DNA of 64,000 bases from Halarsenatibacter silvermanii. GTDB taxonomy: Bacteria > Bacillota > Halanaerobiia > Halanaerobiales > Halarsenatibacteraceae. Every line of letters starts with the position of its first letter. The stretch's first letter is position 1. Shown here in pieces: positions 34,630 to 43,256 of the stretch. The translations under genes and the position numbers were made by a program. The stretch is from the NCBI RefSeq assembly GCF_900103135.1, contig NZ_FNGO01000008.1:1-64000 (forward strand), given 5' to 3'. The notes below the pieces were generated by a model. It saw only the letters and a program-made list of their open reading frames with translations. It was not told the DNA's origin and did no database searches.

Positions 34630-35328
34630 ATGGAGGCAGAGGTCCTGATCGTCGACGATGAAAAAAAAGTACGCAAGATCACCAGCAGCTACCTGGAAGA
34701 GGCAGGGTTTACCGTCAGAGGGGCTTCCCGGGGAGATGAAGCTCTGGAGCTGGTTTATGAAGAGGAGCCGGATTTGTTGATCCTGGATTTGATGCTGCCC
34801 GGCATGTCGGGCGAGGAAGTCGCTGAAGAGATACGAAGATTTTCGGATCTGCCCATAATAATGCTGACCGCCCGCTCTTCAGAGGAAGAAAGGATTGAAG
34901 GTTTTGCCAGGGGGGCGGATGATTATGTGGTAAAGCCTTTCAGCCCCCGGGAACTGGTCGCCAGAGTCAAAGCCAATCTCAAACGCTATAGGGAGTTTTA
35001 CAGCGATAAAAGTATATATATCGGCGATTTCGGGATCGAAGTTTTGCCTGAGGCTGGTAAAGTCAAAGTTGATGGTGAAGATGCTGGCTTCACGGCAGTG
35101 GAATATCAGCTATTTAAGGTGCTGCTGGAGCACAAAGGCCAGGTATTGAGCCGGGATCAGCTGGTGAGGAAGGCCCGGGGCATCGATTATGAAGGTTTTG
35201 ATAGAACTGTCGATGTCCACATCAAAAATATCCGCGGAAAACTTGATTTGAGCAAAGACGAATTAATCGAGACAGTTTATGGCATGGGTTATCGCTTCGA
35301 GGATGAAATTGATTATGAGAAGTCTTAA
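34630..35328 (+). CDS. OmpR/PhoB-family response regulator
   Basis: A 232-residue regulator. The receiver domain has ILIVDDE-like VLIVDDEKK at the start, the phospho-acceptor in LLILDLMLPGMSG (near residue 53) and the switch Lys in DDYVVKPFSPREL. The C-terminal winged helix ends with FDRTVDVHIKNIRGKL and the ETVYGMGYRF wing. It is co-transcribed with the kinase, whose start overlaps by fourteen bases. Target genes are not evident. Confidence 0.94.
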   Translation: MEAEVLIVDDEKKVRKITSSYLEEAGFTVRGASRGDEALELVYEEEPDLLILDLMLPGMSGEEVAEEIRRFSDLPIIMLTARSSEEERIEGFARGADDYVVKPFSPRELVARVKANLKRYREFYSDKSIYIGDFGIEVLPEAGKVKVDGEDAGFTAVEYQLFKVLLEHKGQVLSRDQLVRKARGIDYEGFDRTVDVHIKNIRGKLDLSKDELIETVYGMGYRFEDEIDYEKS

Positions 35329-36751
35329 GTTTAGATTCTTCCTCGGTGCTCTGGCCATTATAGTGTTAACTCTGATCGGTTCAGTGCTGGTTTTTAATAT
35401 AAGCTTAAGCCGTTATTTCTCCGATTATCAGCTCAGAGAAACTGCCCGACAGCTTGAAGATTTTGAACAGCACCTTGAATCGGTATACCAGGAAACCGGG
35501 GATTTCAGCCGGGTCAGGGAAGAGATAAGGGACTATACCGCTTATTATAATTTGATCTATCATCCAGCCCCGGGACCGGCTGGACAGGACGATCGGGGCG
35601 GAATGATGAGAGATGACAGGGGCCCACCTCACCATGAATATCAAGATCACGGACCTCATCATGACCATGAGGACAGACAAAAAAGAAGAGAGAACATGAT
35701 GCATGATATGCCGGAAGAAGGCTTTGAAATTTATGTAGATAACAATTATATGGGGCTTATAACCTGGCCCCAGCACGATGATCGCTCGGCACTGGCAGCT
35801 GAGATTGATGAAAGGACGGAGGAATTTGTTTCAGATGTTTATAGATTTATGATTCCTCTCACCGCCGGGCTCATCATTGTCGCCGCTCTGCTCACTTATT
35901 ATCTCGGATCCAGGCTTGCCGGGCCTTTGAACAGACTGGTGGCGGCCGTCAGCAAATTGCGGGAAGAAAATTACGATGTTGAAATTTCGGTCGCTCGGAC
36001 CTCTGAGCTAAAAGCATTGTCTGAAGAGATCAATCAGCTGGGAAACAGGCTCAAATACCTGGAAAGGGTTCGCCGGGAGTCAGCCTCCGATTTCAGTCAT
36101 GAGCTCAGAACTCCTGTAAATAATCTTCTCAATTATGTTACCGCTCTTGAGGACGGGATATTAGAACCAGATGAGGAGACAATTGCCGAACTCAAAGAGG
36201 AAACCCGGCGGCTGGTTGAGTTGAGCGGCCGGATCAAAGACCTGGCCGCAGCGGAGAAAAAAATTCACGATATGAATATGAGCAGTACAAATCTACAGGA
36301 TATGGTGAATGAAATCGACCGGGTCTTTCGCTCCCGGGCAGAGGAAAAAGGACTGGATTTTAAGAGCTCATTCTCTCTTCATAAAGAGGTGATAAAGACC
36401 GATCCGGAAGCGCTGAGGAGTATAATTCAGAACCTGCTGTCAAATGCTATTAAATATACTGATGAGGGCGGTGAAGTTGAATTTTTGGTTCGGAGCATAC
36501 CTCAGGACGAACTGTTAATCGCAGTGACTGATACGGGAATGGGCATAGATGAAGAGGATCAGGAGATGATTTTTGAGAGATTTTATCGCACCGATGATTC
36601 GCGCTCCCGGGATACGGGAGGATCTGGAATCGGTCTGGCGATAACAAAAGAGCTGGTTGAGGCTTTAAATGGAGAGATAGACCTGGAGAGCTCAGAAGGA
36701 GGAAGCACATTTACGGTTAAGATTCCCCTGCAAAAATCCCGACAAAAATAA
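35315..36751 (+). CDS. Sensor histidine kinase with His/Asp/Met-rich extracytoplasmic loop
   Basis: A 478-residue kinase with TM1 near residues 6-28, TM2 near 182-205, a HAMP linker, the H-box DFSHELRTPVNN (near 258-269) and a complete GHKL ATPase (NLLSNAIKYT, DTGMGI, GGSGIGLAI). The sensor loop carries a striking run between about residues 88 and 135 with at least eight histidines plus many Asp and Met residues (PPHHEY, HGPHHDHED, NMMHDM). Such runs bind Cu, Ni, Zn or Co in metal sensors, so this pair may control a metal efflux or uptake system elsewhere. ATG 35315 was chosen over the out-of-register upstream starts because it has a normally spaced GAGG. Confidence 0.92.
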   Translation: MRSLKFRFFLGALAIIVLTLIGSVLVFNISLSRYFSDYQLRETARQLEDFEQHLESVYQETGDFSRVREEIRDYTAYYNLIYHPAPGPAGQDDRGGMMRDDRGPPHHEYQDHGPHHDHEDRQKRRENMMHDMPEEGFEIYVDNNYMGLITWPQHDDRSALAAEIDERTEEFVSDVYRFMIPLTAGLIIVAALLTYYLGSRLAGPLNRLVAAVSKLREENYDVEISVARTSELKALSEEINQLGNRLKYLERVRRESASDFSHELRTPVNNLLNYVTALEDGILEPDEETIAELKEETRRLVELSGRIKDLAAAEKKIHDMNMSSTNLQDMVNEIDRVFRSRAEEKGLDFKSSFSLHKEVIKTDPEALRSIIQNLLSNAIKYTDEGGEVEFLVRSIPQDELLIAVTDTGMGIDEEDQEMIFERFYRTDDSRSRDTGGSGIGLAITKELVEALNGEIDLESSEGGSTFTVKIPLQKSRQK

Positions 36752-36754
36752 AGC

Positions 36755-36836
36755 ACTCACCTCCGACAGGTTTAAAGATTACCGCATTATCTTTCCGCCG
36801 TAAGCTTTTCAAAACTGTCGCAGGTGAGTATTTTTC
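36755..36836. terminator. Two-part stem terminator between convergent genes
   Basis: ACTCACCT plus CGACAG (36755-36769) pair with CTGTCG plus AGGTGAGT (36815-36829), each arm broken by one unpaired C, around a 45-base loop; ATTTTTC follows on the plus strand. It could serve the kinase transcript and perhaps the opposing small gene. Confidence 0.55.
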
Positions 36837-36919
36837 TTCTAAAAAACTGAATTTAGATTTGGCCAGGCTGAATCTTTCGGTGATGATCATAGGCACCATA
36901 CTTTTTTTCAAAAGACCGA

Positions 36920-37117
36920 TCACAGCCCGCTATAAAGGGTATATTTCTCTCCCTTTTTACGGTCGAGATATTCTCTGACCTGTCTTTCCGAAGACATCCA
37001 TTTGCCGCAGATCTGCCTGCCCGAAAGATCTCCATATTTTAGCTTCTCCTCGATTTCTTCCCGCGACATGTCGAGAACACTGGACATCATTCTAATATCA
37101 TAATATTTCATACCCAT
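36920..37117 (-). CDS. Small excisionase-like helix-turn-helix protein
   Basis: A 65-residue protein. ATG at 37117 lies ten bases after AAAGGAGGTGAG on the minus strand. Residues 8-52 fit the Xis/MerR-type winged helix (VLDMSREEIEEKLKYG, then a wing-like CGKWMSSERQVREYL). Proteins of this class bend DNA in excision or act as small transcription factors. No integrase or attachment site is nearby, so a phage role is not supported. The gene is alone on its strand. Confidence 0.65.
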   Translation of the reverse strand: MGMKYYDIRMMSSVLDMSREEIEEKLKYGDLSGRQICGKWMSSERQVREYLDRKKGEKYTLYSGL

Positions 37118-37496
37118 ACTGCTCACCTCCTTTCAAGTGCTGATAATGTGAATACAATAACAAATAATATTAATATCTCTATCTTCAGATATACGATCTC
37201 AGTCAGTATTAGCCGTAATATTTGAATTGATTCGTTTCTACTGTGAATTTTGAGAAGATAAAAACGGGGGGTACTAAAGGTCTATTCTTATCCTGCGCGG
37301 AATTTTGAGGGAAAAATGCTCCTCTGAAAGCCATAATTAATCCATTACAGCAGCAGACAGGTCCGAAATGGGGAAAGTTATTATGAGAATGAAGAGTGCA
37401 ACTTTACTGACATGGCAGCATTGAAATTGATTTATTGCATTTTTCAATTGTCTGTATATACATTTTAGCATATTAATCTGTATAAGTAAATTAATT

Positions 37497-37525
37497 TTGC
37501 TACAGAATTTAAGATTCAGTATATT
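37497..37525 (+). promoter_or_regulatory. Sigma-A-like promoter for the second larA locus
   Basis: TTGCTA (37497-37502), 17 bases, TATATT (37520-37525), with start predicted near 37532. The remaining AT-rich gap (37127-37496) shows no gene and no clear RNA structure. Confidence 0.55.
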
Positions 37526-37614
37526 AATTATTATCGTTAAAAGTTGACTAAAGTATACTGATGATATATCATGTTAAAAAGCTAATTATCAATTTAAATC
37601 GGGAAAGGAAGATA

Positions 37615-38934
37615 ATGATGTCAAGAGCAGATAATTTGAAATCAGCAGAAAGAGTTTCTTTAAAATACGGCAGAGAGAGTTTGAACATAAATTTAGATAA
37701 TTCTGCCGGGAGTGAAAAAATTGAGTGGAAAGATATAAGTCCTCCTGAAAGTTCGCCGGTGAAGGATGTTGATGGTGAGATAAGAGAAAAGCTTCGCAAT
37801 CCAGCAGGCACACAGGCTTTAAATGAAATGACCGAGCCGGGCGACAAAATTGTCATAGTGGTCAGCGATTTTACCAGGCTGGTCTACCGCACCTCTTATT
37901 TTCTGCCCTTTATTGTCGAGGAGCTCAACAGGGGGGGAGCATCCGACGGAGACATTGAAATATTGATAGCCAGCGGCATGCACAGACCTGCTTCTGAGGA
38001 GGAAAAACGCGAAATAGTCGGTGAGGAAATATACAGCAGGATAGCTGTCGAAAATCATGATTGTAAAGCAGGAGATCTGGTTCATCTGGGAGAAAGCAGC
38101 CGGGGAACTATGATAAAAGTTAACAGAAAGGCATTTGAAGCTGACCTATTAATTTTGACCGGGGGTATTAATTATCATATAATAGCTGGATTCGGAGGGG
38201 GCAGAAAGAGCATAGCCCCGGGTATCAGCGGTTACAATACGATACAACAAAATCACAGCCTGGCCCTGCAGAATAAAGACAGGGTTTTTCCCGGCAAACT
38301 CGATGAAAATCCTGTAGCTCTCGATATGAAAGATATAGCCGAAAAACTCGCTCCTGATTTCATCTTTAATACGGTTGTCGATGGCAGCAAGAATTTTCTG
38401 GGCTTTTATGCAGGGGAGCTGAATGAAGCTTTCAGGAGAGGGACAGAGAAAGCTGTCGATAGCTTCGGAATATCTCTCAAAAGTCCCTTTGATCTGGTGC
38501 TCTGCAGCACCGGCGGCCATCCCAAAGACGGGCAGCTTTATCAATCGGTGAAAGCACTTTTTAATGCAGGTCTGGCCTGTAGAAAGGGCGGTCATATTGT
38601 GCTGGTCAGCAGCTGCAGCGAAGGCATCGGGCCGCCTGAATTTAAAGAGTGGTTCGATGCTGGCGGCCCCGATGAAATAGAGGATAAGCTCCGCAAAAAT
38701 TTTACAATGACCGGTTATGTTGCCCTCAGGACTTCGCAAATAAACAGTCAAAACAGCGTGCATCTGATCAGTGAACTCGATCCAGAAGATGTTCAGGGCA
38801 TGGGAATGAAACCGGTGCAGGAGCCGGAGAATATCATCGATAGAATTCTGGCAGATGGAAAGAAAAGAGATGATGCCGATATCAAAAAAGCCTGTGTCAT
38901 GCCGCAGGCAGCGATGACCTTTCCGGTCAGGTGA
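37615..38934 (+). CDS. Second LarA-family 2-hydroxyacid racemase
   Basis: A 439-residue paralogue of the 31163 gene, clearly diverged. Active-site positions are kept: SDFTRL, SGMHRP, the INYHIIAGFGGGRKSIAPG block with its Lys, QNHSLA, and LYQSVKA. ATG 37615 follows GGAAAGGAAG; the frame extends upstream to 37561 but without a ribosome site. It is followed by an SSS symporter and an FAD 2-hydroxyacid dehydrogenase, so lactate or glycolate-like acids are more likely substrates than malate. As for the first copy, cofactor genes larB, larC and larE are not in the window. Confidence 0.88.
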   Translation: MMSRADNLKSAERVSLKYGRESLNINLDNSAGSEKIEWKDISPPESSPVKDVDGEIREKLRNPAGTQALNEMTEPGDKIVIVVSDFTRLVYRTSYFLPFIVEELNRGGASDGDIEILIASGMHRPASEEEKREIVGEEIYSRIAVENHDCKAGDLVHLGESSRGTMIKVNRKAFEADLLILTGGINYHIIAGFGGGRKSIAPGISGYNTIQQNHSLALQNKDRVFPGKLDENPVALDMKDIAEKLAPDFIFNTVVDGSKNFLGFYAGELNEAFRRGTEKAVDSFGISLKSPFDLVLCSTGGHPKDGQLYQSVKALFNAGLACRKGGHIVLVSSCSEGIGPPEFKEWFDAGGPDEIEDKLRKNFTMTGYVALRTSQINSQNSVHLISELDPEDVQGMGMKPVQEPENIIDRILADGKKRDDADIKKACVMPQAAMTFPVR

Positions 38935-38998
38935 TTTCAGCCAACCTGCAGGTTTCTGGCCGGGAGCGGATACATAATTTAAACAGGGGGAGATTAAA

Positions 38999-40408
38999 AT
39001 TACTTTAGCCATTGTCCTTATTTACATAGTCATGCTTTTTGCAGTTGCCATTTATTCCACCCGGATAAGCGAGGGAGAGGGTGTTATCGAGGATTATTTT
39101 CTGGCCTCAAGAGGATTTCCCTCCTATATAGTGGCCGTTATGCTAGCAGGTATCGCCGTGGGCGGAGCTTCAACGATCGGAGTAGCTGAGAGTGCATTTA
39201 GAGCGGGGATTTCAGCCGGAATGTATAATGCGGCCTGGGGGGCGGGAGCTATAGTGGTGGGTTTTACGGCCGCCGCCCGGCTGCGCGAGCTGACCGTTAC
39301 CACCATCCCAGAGATTTTCGGCAATTATTATGATGATGCGGGCAGAATAATAGCGGTAATAGGTCAGGTGATAATCCAGGTAGTAATAACCTCCCTGCAG
39401 TATGTTGCGGGAGGTGCGATTTTATCCGCGCTGCTGCCGGAACTCTTTACCGTCACCTCGGGAACTATATTCACCGCTGTAGTGCTGGGCCTGGTAGCGC
39501 TGATAGGAGGTTACTGGGGAGCAGGCCTGACAAATCTGGTTAACGTGATAGTCATTTATTTTGGAGTTACCATCGGAGCCATCATGAGTATTAGAGATTT
39601 TGGAGGCTTTACAGAACTCATGGCTGAGCTGCCAGGCGGCACGCCCTGGTTCGATCCAGTAGCAGGTGTGGGAATGGCGATGGTCATAGCCTGGTTTGTG
39701 GTCATGATCACCCAGTCCCATTCCGTTCAGGGAGTAGTTCAGATAGCTTTTGCCGCCCGGGATGAGTCCTCTGCCCGCCGCGGATTTCTGCTGGGAGGGC
39801 TGATCATTTTGCCGGTTGGTTTCATCTGTGCACTTTTCGGAATCGTGGCCGCAATACAATTTCCGGGACTGGAAGATCCCGCCACTGCTCTGCCCCGGGT
39901 TGTTATGCAGCTTTCGCCGGCGGTGGCCGGATTTACTCTGGCCGGCCTCTGGGCTTCCAGCATCTCCACGACCGTGGGGCTGCTTTTGGGAACATCGACA
40001 CTGGTGGTGAGTGATATCTGGGAAAATTATATACAGAGAGATATTTCTCAGCGCAGGGAGGAGTTGATATCTAAAATAGTAGTCGTCCTGATAACAATTT
40101 TAACCCTGCTGCTGGCAATAACTATAGAGGGAATTCTGGATGCGCTCCTTTTAGGCTTAACTCTGACCACGGCTTACACGGTCGTTGTGCTCTTCACTCT
40201 TTTTGCTCCATCTCTCTGCAAAAAAAGAGCAGCTTTTTGGACCATAGGAACAGGAATATTATTTCTGCTGTCCTGGTTTGTCTTTCCGGCCATCAGGATA
40301 GTTCCCCATCCCATATTTCTGGCCTGGCCTATTGCTCTTGTGACTTTCCTGACGGTTTCATTTGTAGATGATACGCCGGCCAGTATACCCGAAAATTTAA
40401 AGAAGTAA
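38999..40408 (+). CDS. Sodium:solute symporter (SSS/SLC5 family)
   Basis: A carrier of about 469 residues with some thirteen hydrophobic helices. The N-terminal EDYFLASRG, the AVMLAGIAVGGASTIG segment of helix 2 and a GGYWGAGLTNLVN stretch are typical of SSS members that import organic acids, sugars or solutes with Na+. The first ATG, 39032, would cut TM1 in half. Translation more likely begins at ATT 38999, seven bases after AGGGGGAG, giving the natural TLAIVLIYIVMLFAV helix. Lying between a LarA homologue and an FAD dehydrogenase, it probably carries lactate or another 2-hydroxyacid. Confidence 0.87.
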   Translation: MTLAIVLIYIVMLFAVAIYSTRISEGEGVIEDYFLASRGFPSYIVAVMLAGIAVGGASTIGVAESAFRAGISAGMYNAAWGAGAIVVGFTAAARLRELTVTTIPEIFGNYYDDAGRIIAVIGQVIIQVVITSLQYVAGGAILSALLPELFTVTSGTIFTAVVLGLVALIGGYWGAGLTNLVNVIVIYFGVTIGAIMSIRDFGGFTELMAELPGGTPWFDPVAGVGMAMVIAWFVVMITQSHSVQGVVQIAFAARDESSARRGFLLGGLIILPVGFICALFGIVAAIQFPGLEDPATALPRVVMQLSPAVAGFTLAGLWASSISTTVGLLLGTSTLVVSDIWENYIQRDISQRREELISKIVVVLITILTLLLAITIEGILDALLLGLTLTTAYTVVVLFTLFAPSLCKKRAAFWTIGTGILFLLSWFVFPAIRIVPHPIFLAWPIALVTFLTVSFVDDTPASIPENLKK

Positions 40409-40412
40409 ATAG

Positions 40413-40442
40413 TACAGGAGGTTAAATAATACAGGAGGTTAA
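40413..40442 (+). repeat. Duplicated ribosome-binding segment before the FAD dehydrogenase
   Basis: TACAGGAGGTTAA occurs at 40413-40425 and again at 40430-40442. Both contain AGGAGG; only the second is at working distance from the ATG at 40448. Confidence 0.85.
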
Positions 40443-40447
40443 TATGA

Positions 40448-41869
40448 ATGGATTACTGCAGTACGGCGGAGAAAATGCAAAATTTACTGGGAGATAAATG
40501 GGTTATAACAGACGAGGAGATTGTAACGGGATATGCCCGGGAGAGCACCAGTGAATCCTATGGGCTGGTCTGCCCGGGGCCTGAAGGAGAATGTATCCTG
40601 GTCAAGCCTGAAAGTTCCGAAGAGGTGGCGGAGATAATGCAATACGCCTGTGAAGAAGGAATTGCGGTCATCCCAAAGGGAGCGGGTACCAGTCTATCCG
40701 CCAATGCTATTCCGGAAGGGCCCGGTCTGATACTATCTCTGGAAAGAATGAACGACATTGTGGAGATAGACCGGGATAATATGATGATCACCTGCCAGGC
40801 AGGAGTTACTCTCGGCCAGCTGCTGGAAGAGCTGGCAGGAAGCGATATTTATTTCCCGCTTCATCCGGGAGATGAGGGGGCTCAGGTAGGAGGAATGGCT
40901 GCGATGAATGCCGGAGGAGTCAGGGCTGTCAGGCACGGTGTTATGCAGGATCAGGTTGTAGGTTTAGAAGCTGTACTCCCTACCGGAGAGATCGAGAGTT
41001 TTGGGGGCAGCGAAAAAAAGCTATTGAAGGATAACAGCGGTTACAACCTTAAAGATCTCCTGATCGGCAGTGAAGGTACTCTGGCAGTAATAACTGAAGT
41101 CACTCTGAAACTATATCCCGAACCTGATTTTAACGGAACCCTGATTGTCTCTTTTGCCAGCAGGCTGGAAGCTTTTGAAGCTGAGACCGAAATTAGAAAA
41201 ATGGGAATCATTCCTATGGCTGTCGAATACGTGGAAAAAAAGCAGATCGAGATGGCTGCCCGGGACATCGGCAAAAGCTGGCCGGCTTCTGAAGGAGAAG
41301 CCTATCTTATGATAATGCTGGCTGAGGATTCCGAGGATGATTTTTATCGCAAAGCGGCAGATATCCAGAAGCTGGAGGATGAATTTGAGATCAATGGAAT
41401 ATCCGTAGCTGACACCACCCGCGAAGAAAAGGAAATTCTGGAGATAAGAAGTCATATTCTGCCGGCTATTCAGGAAGAAATCGTAGACAGCCCCGATGTG
41501 ACAGTTCCACCCGCCAATCTGCCCGATTATCTTCAGATTCTTGAGGAATTTGAGAACGAGTATAATACCGAGCTGCCTGTGGTGGCCCATGCCGGTGACG
41601 GCAATCTTCATGTTCTCATTTTGAAAGAAGAGGGAGGAAAACCGGCATATTTTGGGGAATTAAAGAAAAAAATATACAGGAAAGCCGTGGATCTGGGGGG
41701 GACTATCACGGGCGAGCATGGGGTAGGACGGCTCAGGCTGGATTATCTTCCTCTGCAGATATCCTCCCGTCAGCTGGAAATCATGTGGGGGATAAAACAG
41801 GTTTTCGATCCGGAGAATATCCTCAATCCAGGCAAGAAAATTAAGGAGTTTAACATCAACAAAGGTTGA
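40448..41869 (+). CDS. FAD-dependent 2-hydroxyacid dehydrogenase (GlcD / D-lactate dehydrogenase family)
   Basis: A 473-residue VAO-fold flavoprotein. The FAD-binding half shows PKGAGTSLSANA, LHPGDEGAQVGGMAAMNAGG and LLIGSEGTLAVITE; the C-terminal half has the cap motif VAHAGDGNLHV and the final GEHGVGRL and NPGKK. The family oxidises D-lactate, glycolate or D-2-hydroxyglutarate, passing electrons to an electron carrier or electron-transfer flavoprotein. No glcE, glcF or etfAB lies beside it, so its acceptor is unknown. With LarA, both enantiomers of the imported acid could be used. It is 40 bases after the symporter gene. Confidence 0.92.
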   Translation: MDYCSTAEKMQNLLGDKWVITDEEIVTGYARESTSESYGLVCPGPEGECILVKPESSEEVAEIMQYACEEGIAVIPKGAGTSLSANAIPEGPGLILSLERMNDIVEIDRDNMMITCQAGVTLGQLLEELAGSDIYFPLHPGDEGAQVGGMAAMNAGGVRAVRHGVMQDQVVGLEAVLPTGEIESFGGSEKKLLKDNSGYNLKDLLIGSEGTLAVITEVTLKLYPEPDFNGTLIVSFASRLEAFEAETEIRKMGIIPMAVEYVEKKQIEMAARDIGKSWPASEGEAYLMIMLAEDSEDDFYRKAADIQKLEDEFEINGISVADTTREEKEILEIRSHILPAIQEEIVDSPDVTVPPANLPDYLQILEEFENEYNTELPVVAHAGDGNLHVLILKEEGGKPAYFGELKKKIYRKAVDLGGTITGEHGVGRLRLDYLPLQISSRQLEIMWGIKQVFDPENILNPGKKIKEFNINKG

Positions 41870-41890
41870 TAAAAGGAGGTGCGGTCATCT

Positions 41891-42337
41891 GTGGAATATA
41901 CTCAGGTTGAAAGAGGCAGGATTTACGCTCTCAGGCTGGAAGAAGGGGATGAGCTCCCCGAAACAATTGAAGAGCTGGCCAAAATGGAAAATATAAGTTC
42001 GGCTCTGGTTTTATTTCTGGGCGGAGCTGAAAAAGGGAGCCAGGTGGTAGCTGGACCTGAATCGATAGAAGATAGTAAAATTGAGCCAGAGGTGAAAAAA
42101 CTCCCTGAAATCAGCGAGGCCGCCGGATTTGGCACTATTTTTCCTGACGAAGATGATGAGCCAGTCCTCCATCTTCACGCTGCTTTCGGTCATGGAGAGG
42201 AAACCATTACCGGCTGTACCCGCAGGGGCGTTCCCATCTGGCTTACCGGAGAAGTTATAATTATGGAACTTTTAAACCATTCCGCTTCCCGGCAGCCGGA
42301 CGAGGAAAGCGGTTTTGACCTGCTGAATATACATTGA
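41891..42337 (+). CDS. PPC/DUF296-domain protein
   Basis: A 148-residue single PPC (PCC) domain protein. The metal-binding pattern LHLHAAFG and the EVIIMEL strand near the C terminus are characteristic. Bacterial members are small trimers of unclear role, some described as DNA-binding. GTG 41891 is ten bases after AAAGGAGG; GTG 41879 overlaps that site. It is the last gene of the larA-symporter-dehydrogenase set, so it may be a local regulator. Confidence 0.85.
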   Translation: MEYTQVERGRIYALRLEEGDELPETIEELAKMENISSALVLFLGGAEKGSQVVAGPESIEDSKIEPEVKKLPEISEAAGFGTIFPDEDDEPVLHLHAAFGHGEETITGCTRRGVPIWLTGEVIIMELLNHSASRQPDEESGFDLLNIH

Positions 42338-42364
42338 AATTATCTTTTATCAGCAAACCACCCC

Positions 42365-42393
42365 TTGACATAAGAGGCCATTAATATTACAAT
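42365..42393 (+). promoter_or_regulatory. Sigma-A promoter for the YczE-family gene
   Basis: TTGACA (42365-42370), 17 bases, TACAAT (42388-42393), one mismatch from consensus. Start is predicted near 42400, directly at the base of the hairpin below. Confidence 0.75.
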
Positions 42394-42402
42394 GTTCGAG
42401 GT

Positions 42403-42459
42403 CGGATAAACTCAGGACATTTTCTCCCTCTGCCTGCTGCAGAGGGCGAGTTTATTCCG
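42403..42459 (+). promoter_or_regulatory. Structured 5' leader of unknown class
   Basis: CGGATAAACTC (42403-42413) pairs with GAGTTTATTCCG (42448-42459, one bulged T), enclosing a 12-base one-sided internal loop and a second perfect helix CCCTCTGC/GCAGAGGG (42426-42433 with 42439-42446). It sits at the very start of the predicted mRNA. It has no U tract after it, so it is not a terminator. I do not recognise a riboswitch class. Confidence 0.5.
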
Positions 42460-42500
42460 ATTCTACAAAATATATATATAAAATATAGGGGTGTTGTTTC

Positions 42501-43124
42501 ATGCGTAGGATCATGTCCGAAAGATTTTCTGCTCGTTTTTTGAGGCTTTTTCTGGGGATATTTCTAATCAGCTGCGGAATCTTTATGTTTATAAATTCTC
42601 AGCTTGGTTCGGATCCCATAACTGTTCTGGTAAATGGACTGGCTTCCACCACTGGACTTACAGTGGGGCAGACCAGCTTTGTAATCAACGGCTTTATAAT
42701 TTTGTTCCTGCTTTTGGTTTCAGGTAAGAAGTTTGGCCCGGGAACTTTTCTGCACGCAATTTTTGTCGGGGTTTTTCTCGATCTGCTGTTTATGTTTCCG
42801 GGGGCAATAAGCCCAAATTTTATTCTTCTCAGGGCATTAATGCTGGTTGCCGCAGTTTTGTTGATCGGAAGCGGCATTGCCATATACATTTCAGCAGAAA
42901 TGGGGGAAGGAGCCCTGGAGGCTCTGCTGATGTTTTTTAGAGAAAAAACCGATTTCTCTTTTAAATCCATAAAAGTCACCCTTGATGTGATTTTTGGAGG
43001 TATAGGAGTGCTGCTCGGTGCCACCTTTGGCATAGGAACTGTTCTGGGAGCGCTGGCCATTGGGCCTGTTGCCCAGGCGATGCTCTGTGTCGTAAATGAT
43101 TATAGAAACCATCACGGCCGTTGA
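42501..43124 (+). CDS. YczE/YitT-type membrane protein
   Basis: A 207-residue membrane protein with five or six hydrophobic helices. The first helix is followed by NSQLGSDPITVLVNGLA, characteristic of the YczE/YyaS/YitT family, and the C-terminal half has a similar EMGEGALEALL stretch, giving two related halves. The function is not established in any organism I can cite; transport is assumed. Expression comes from its own strong promoter and a folded leader, and it is followed by a terminator, so it is monocistronic. Confidence 0.85.
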   Translation: MRRIMSERFSARFLRLFLGIFLISCGIFMFINSQLGSDPITVLVNGLASTTGLTVGQTSFVINGFIILFLLLVSGKKFGPGTFLHAIFVGVFLDLLFMFPGAISPNFILLRALMLVAAVLLIGSGIAIYISAEMGEGALEALLMFFREKTDFSFKSIKVTLDVIFGGIGVLLGATFGIGTVLGALAIGPVAQAMLCVVNDYRNHHGR

Positions 43125-43143
43125 AATTTACGGCCGTTTTTTT
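43113..43143 (+). terminator. Intrinsic terminator after the YczE-family gene
   Basis: ACGGCCG (43114-43120) pairs with CGGCCGT (43131-43137) around a ten-base loop, followed by TTTTTT. The stem overlaps the end of the coding sequence. Confidence 0.85.
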
Positions 43144-43256
43144 GAGTTTTTAAGCGTTATTTGCTCTAAATCGCTCTTAAACGCCTCAAAAACTTGCGAA
43201 GTTGGTATAAGTATTTTATAATTTTCTCAGAGAAGTATACAAGGGGGTATGAATTT

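Noticed and set aside
36920-37560. Prophage or integrative element suggested by the Xis-like protein
   Set aside because: No integrase, attachment repeat, tRNA or other phage gene in the surrounding sequence.
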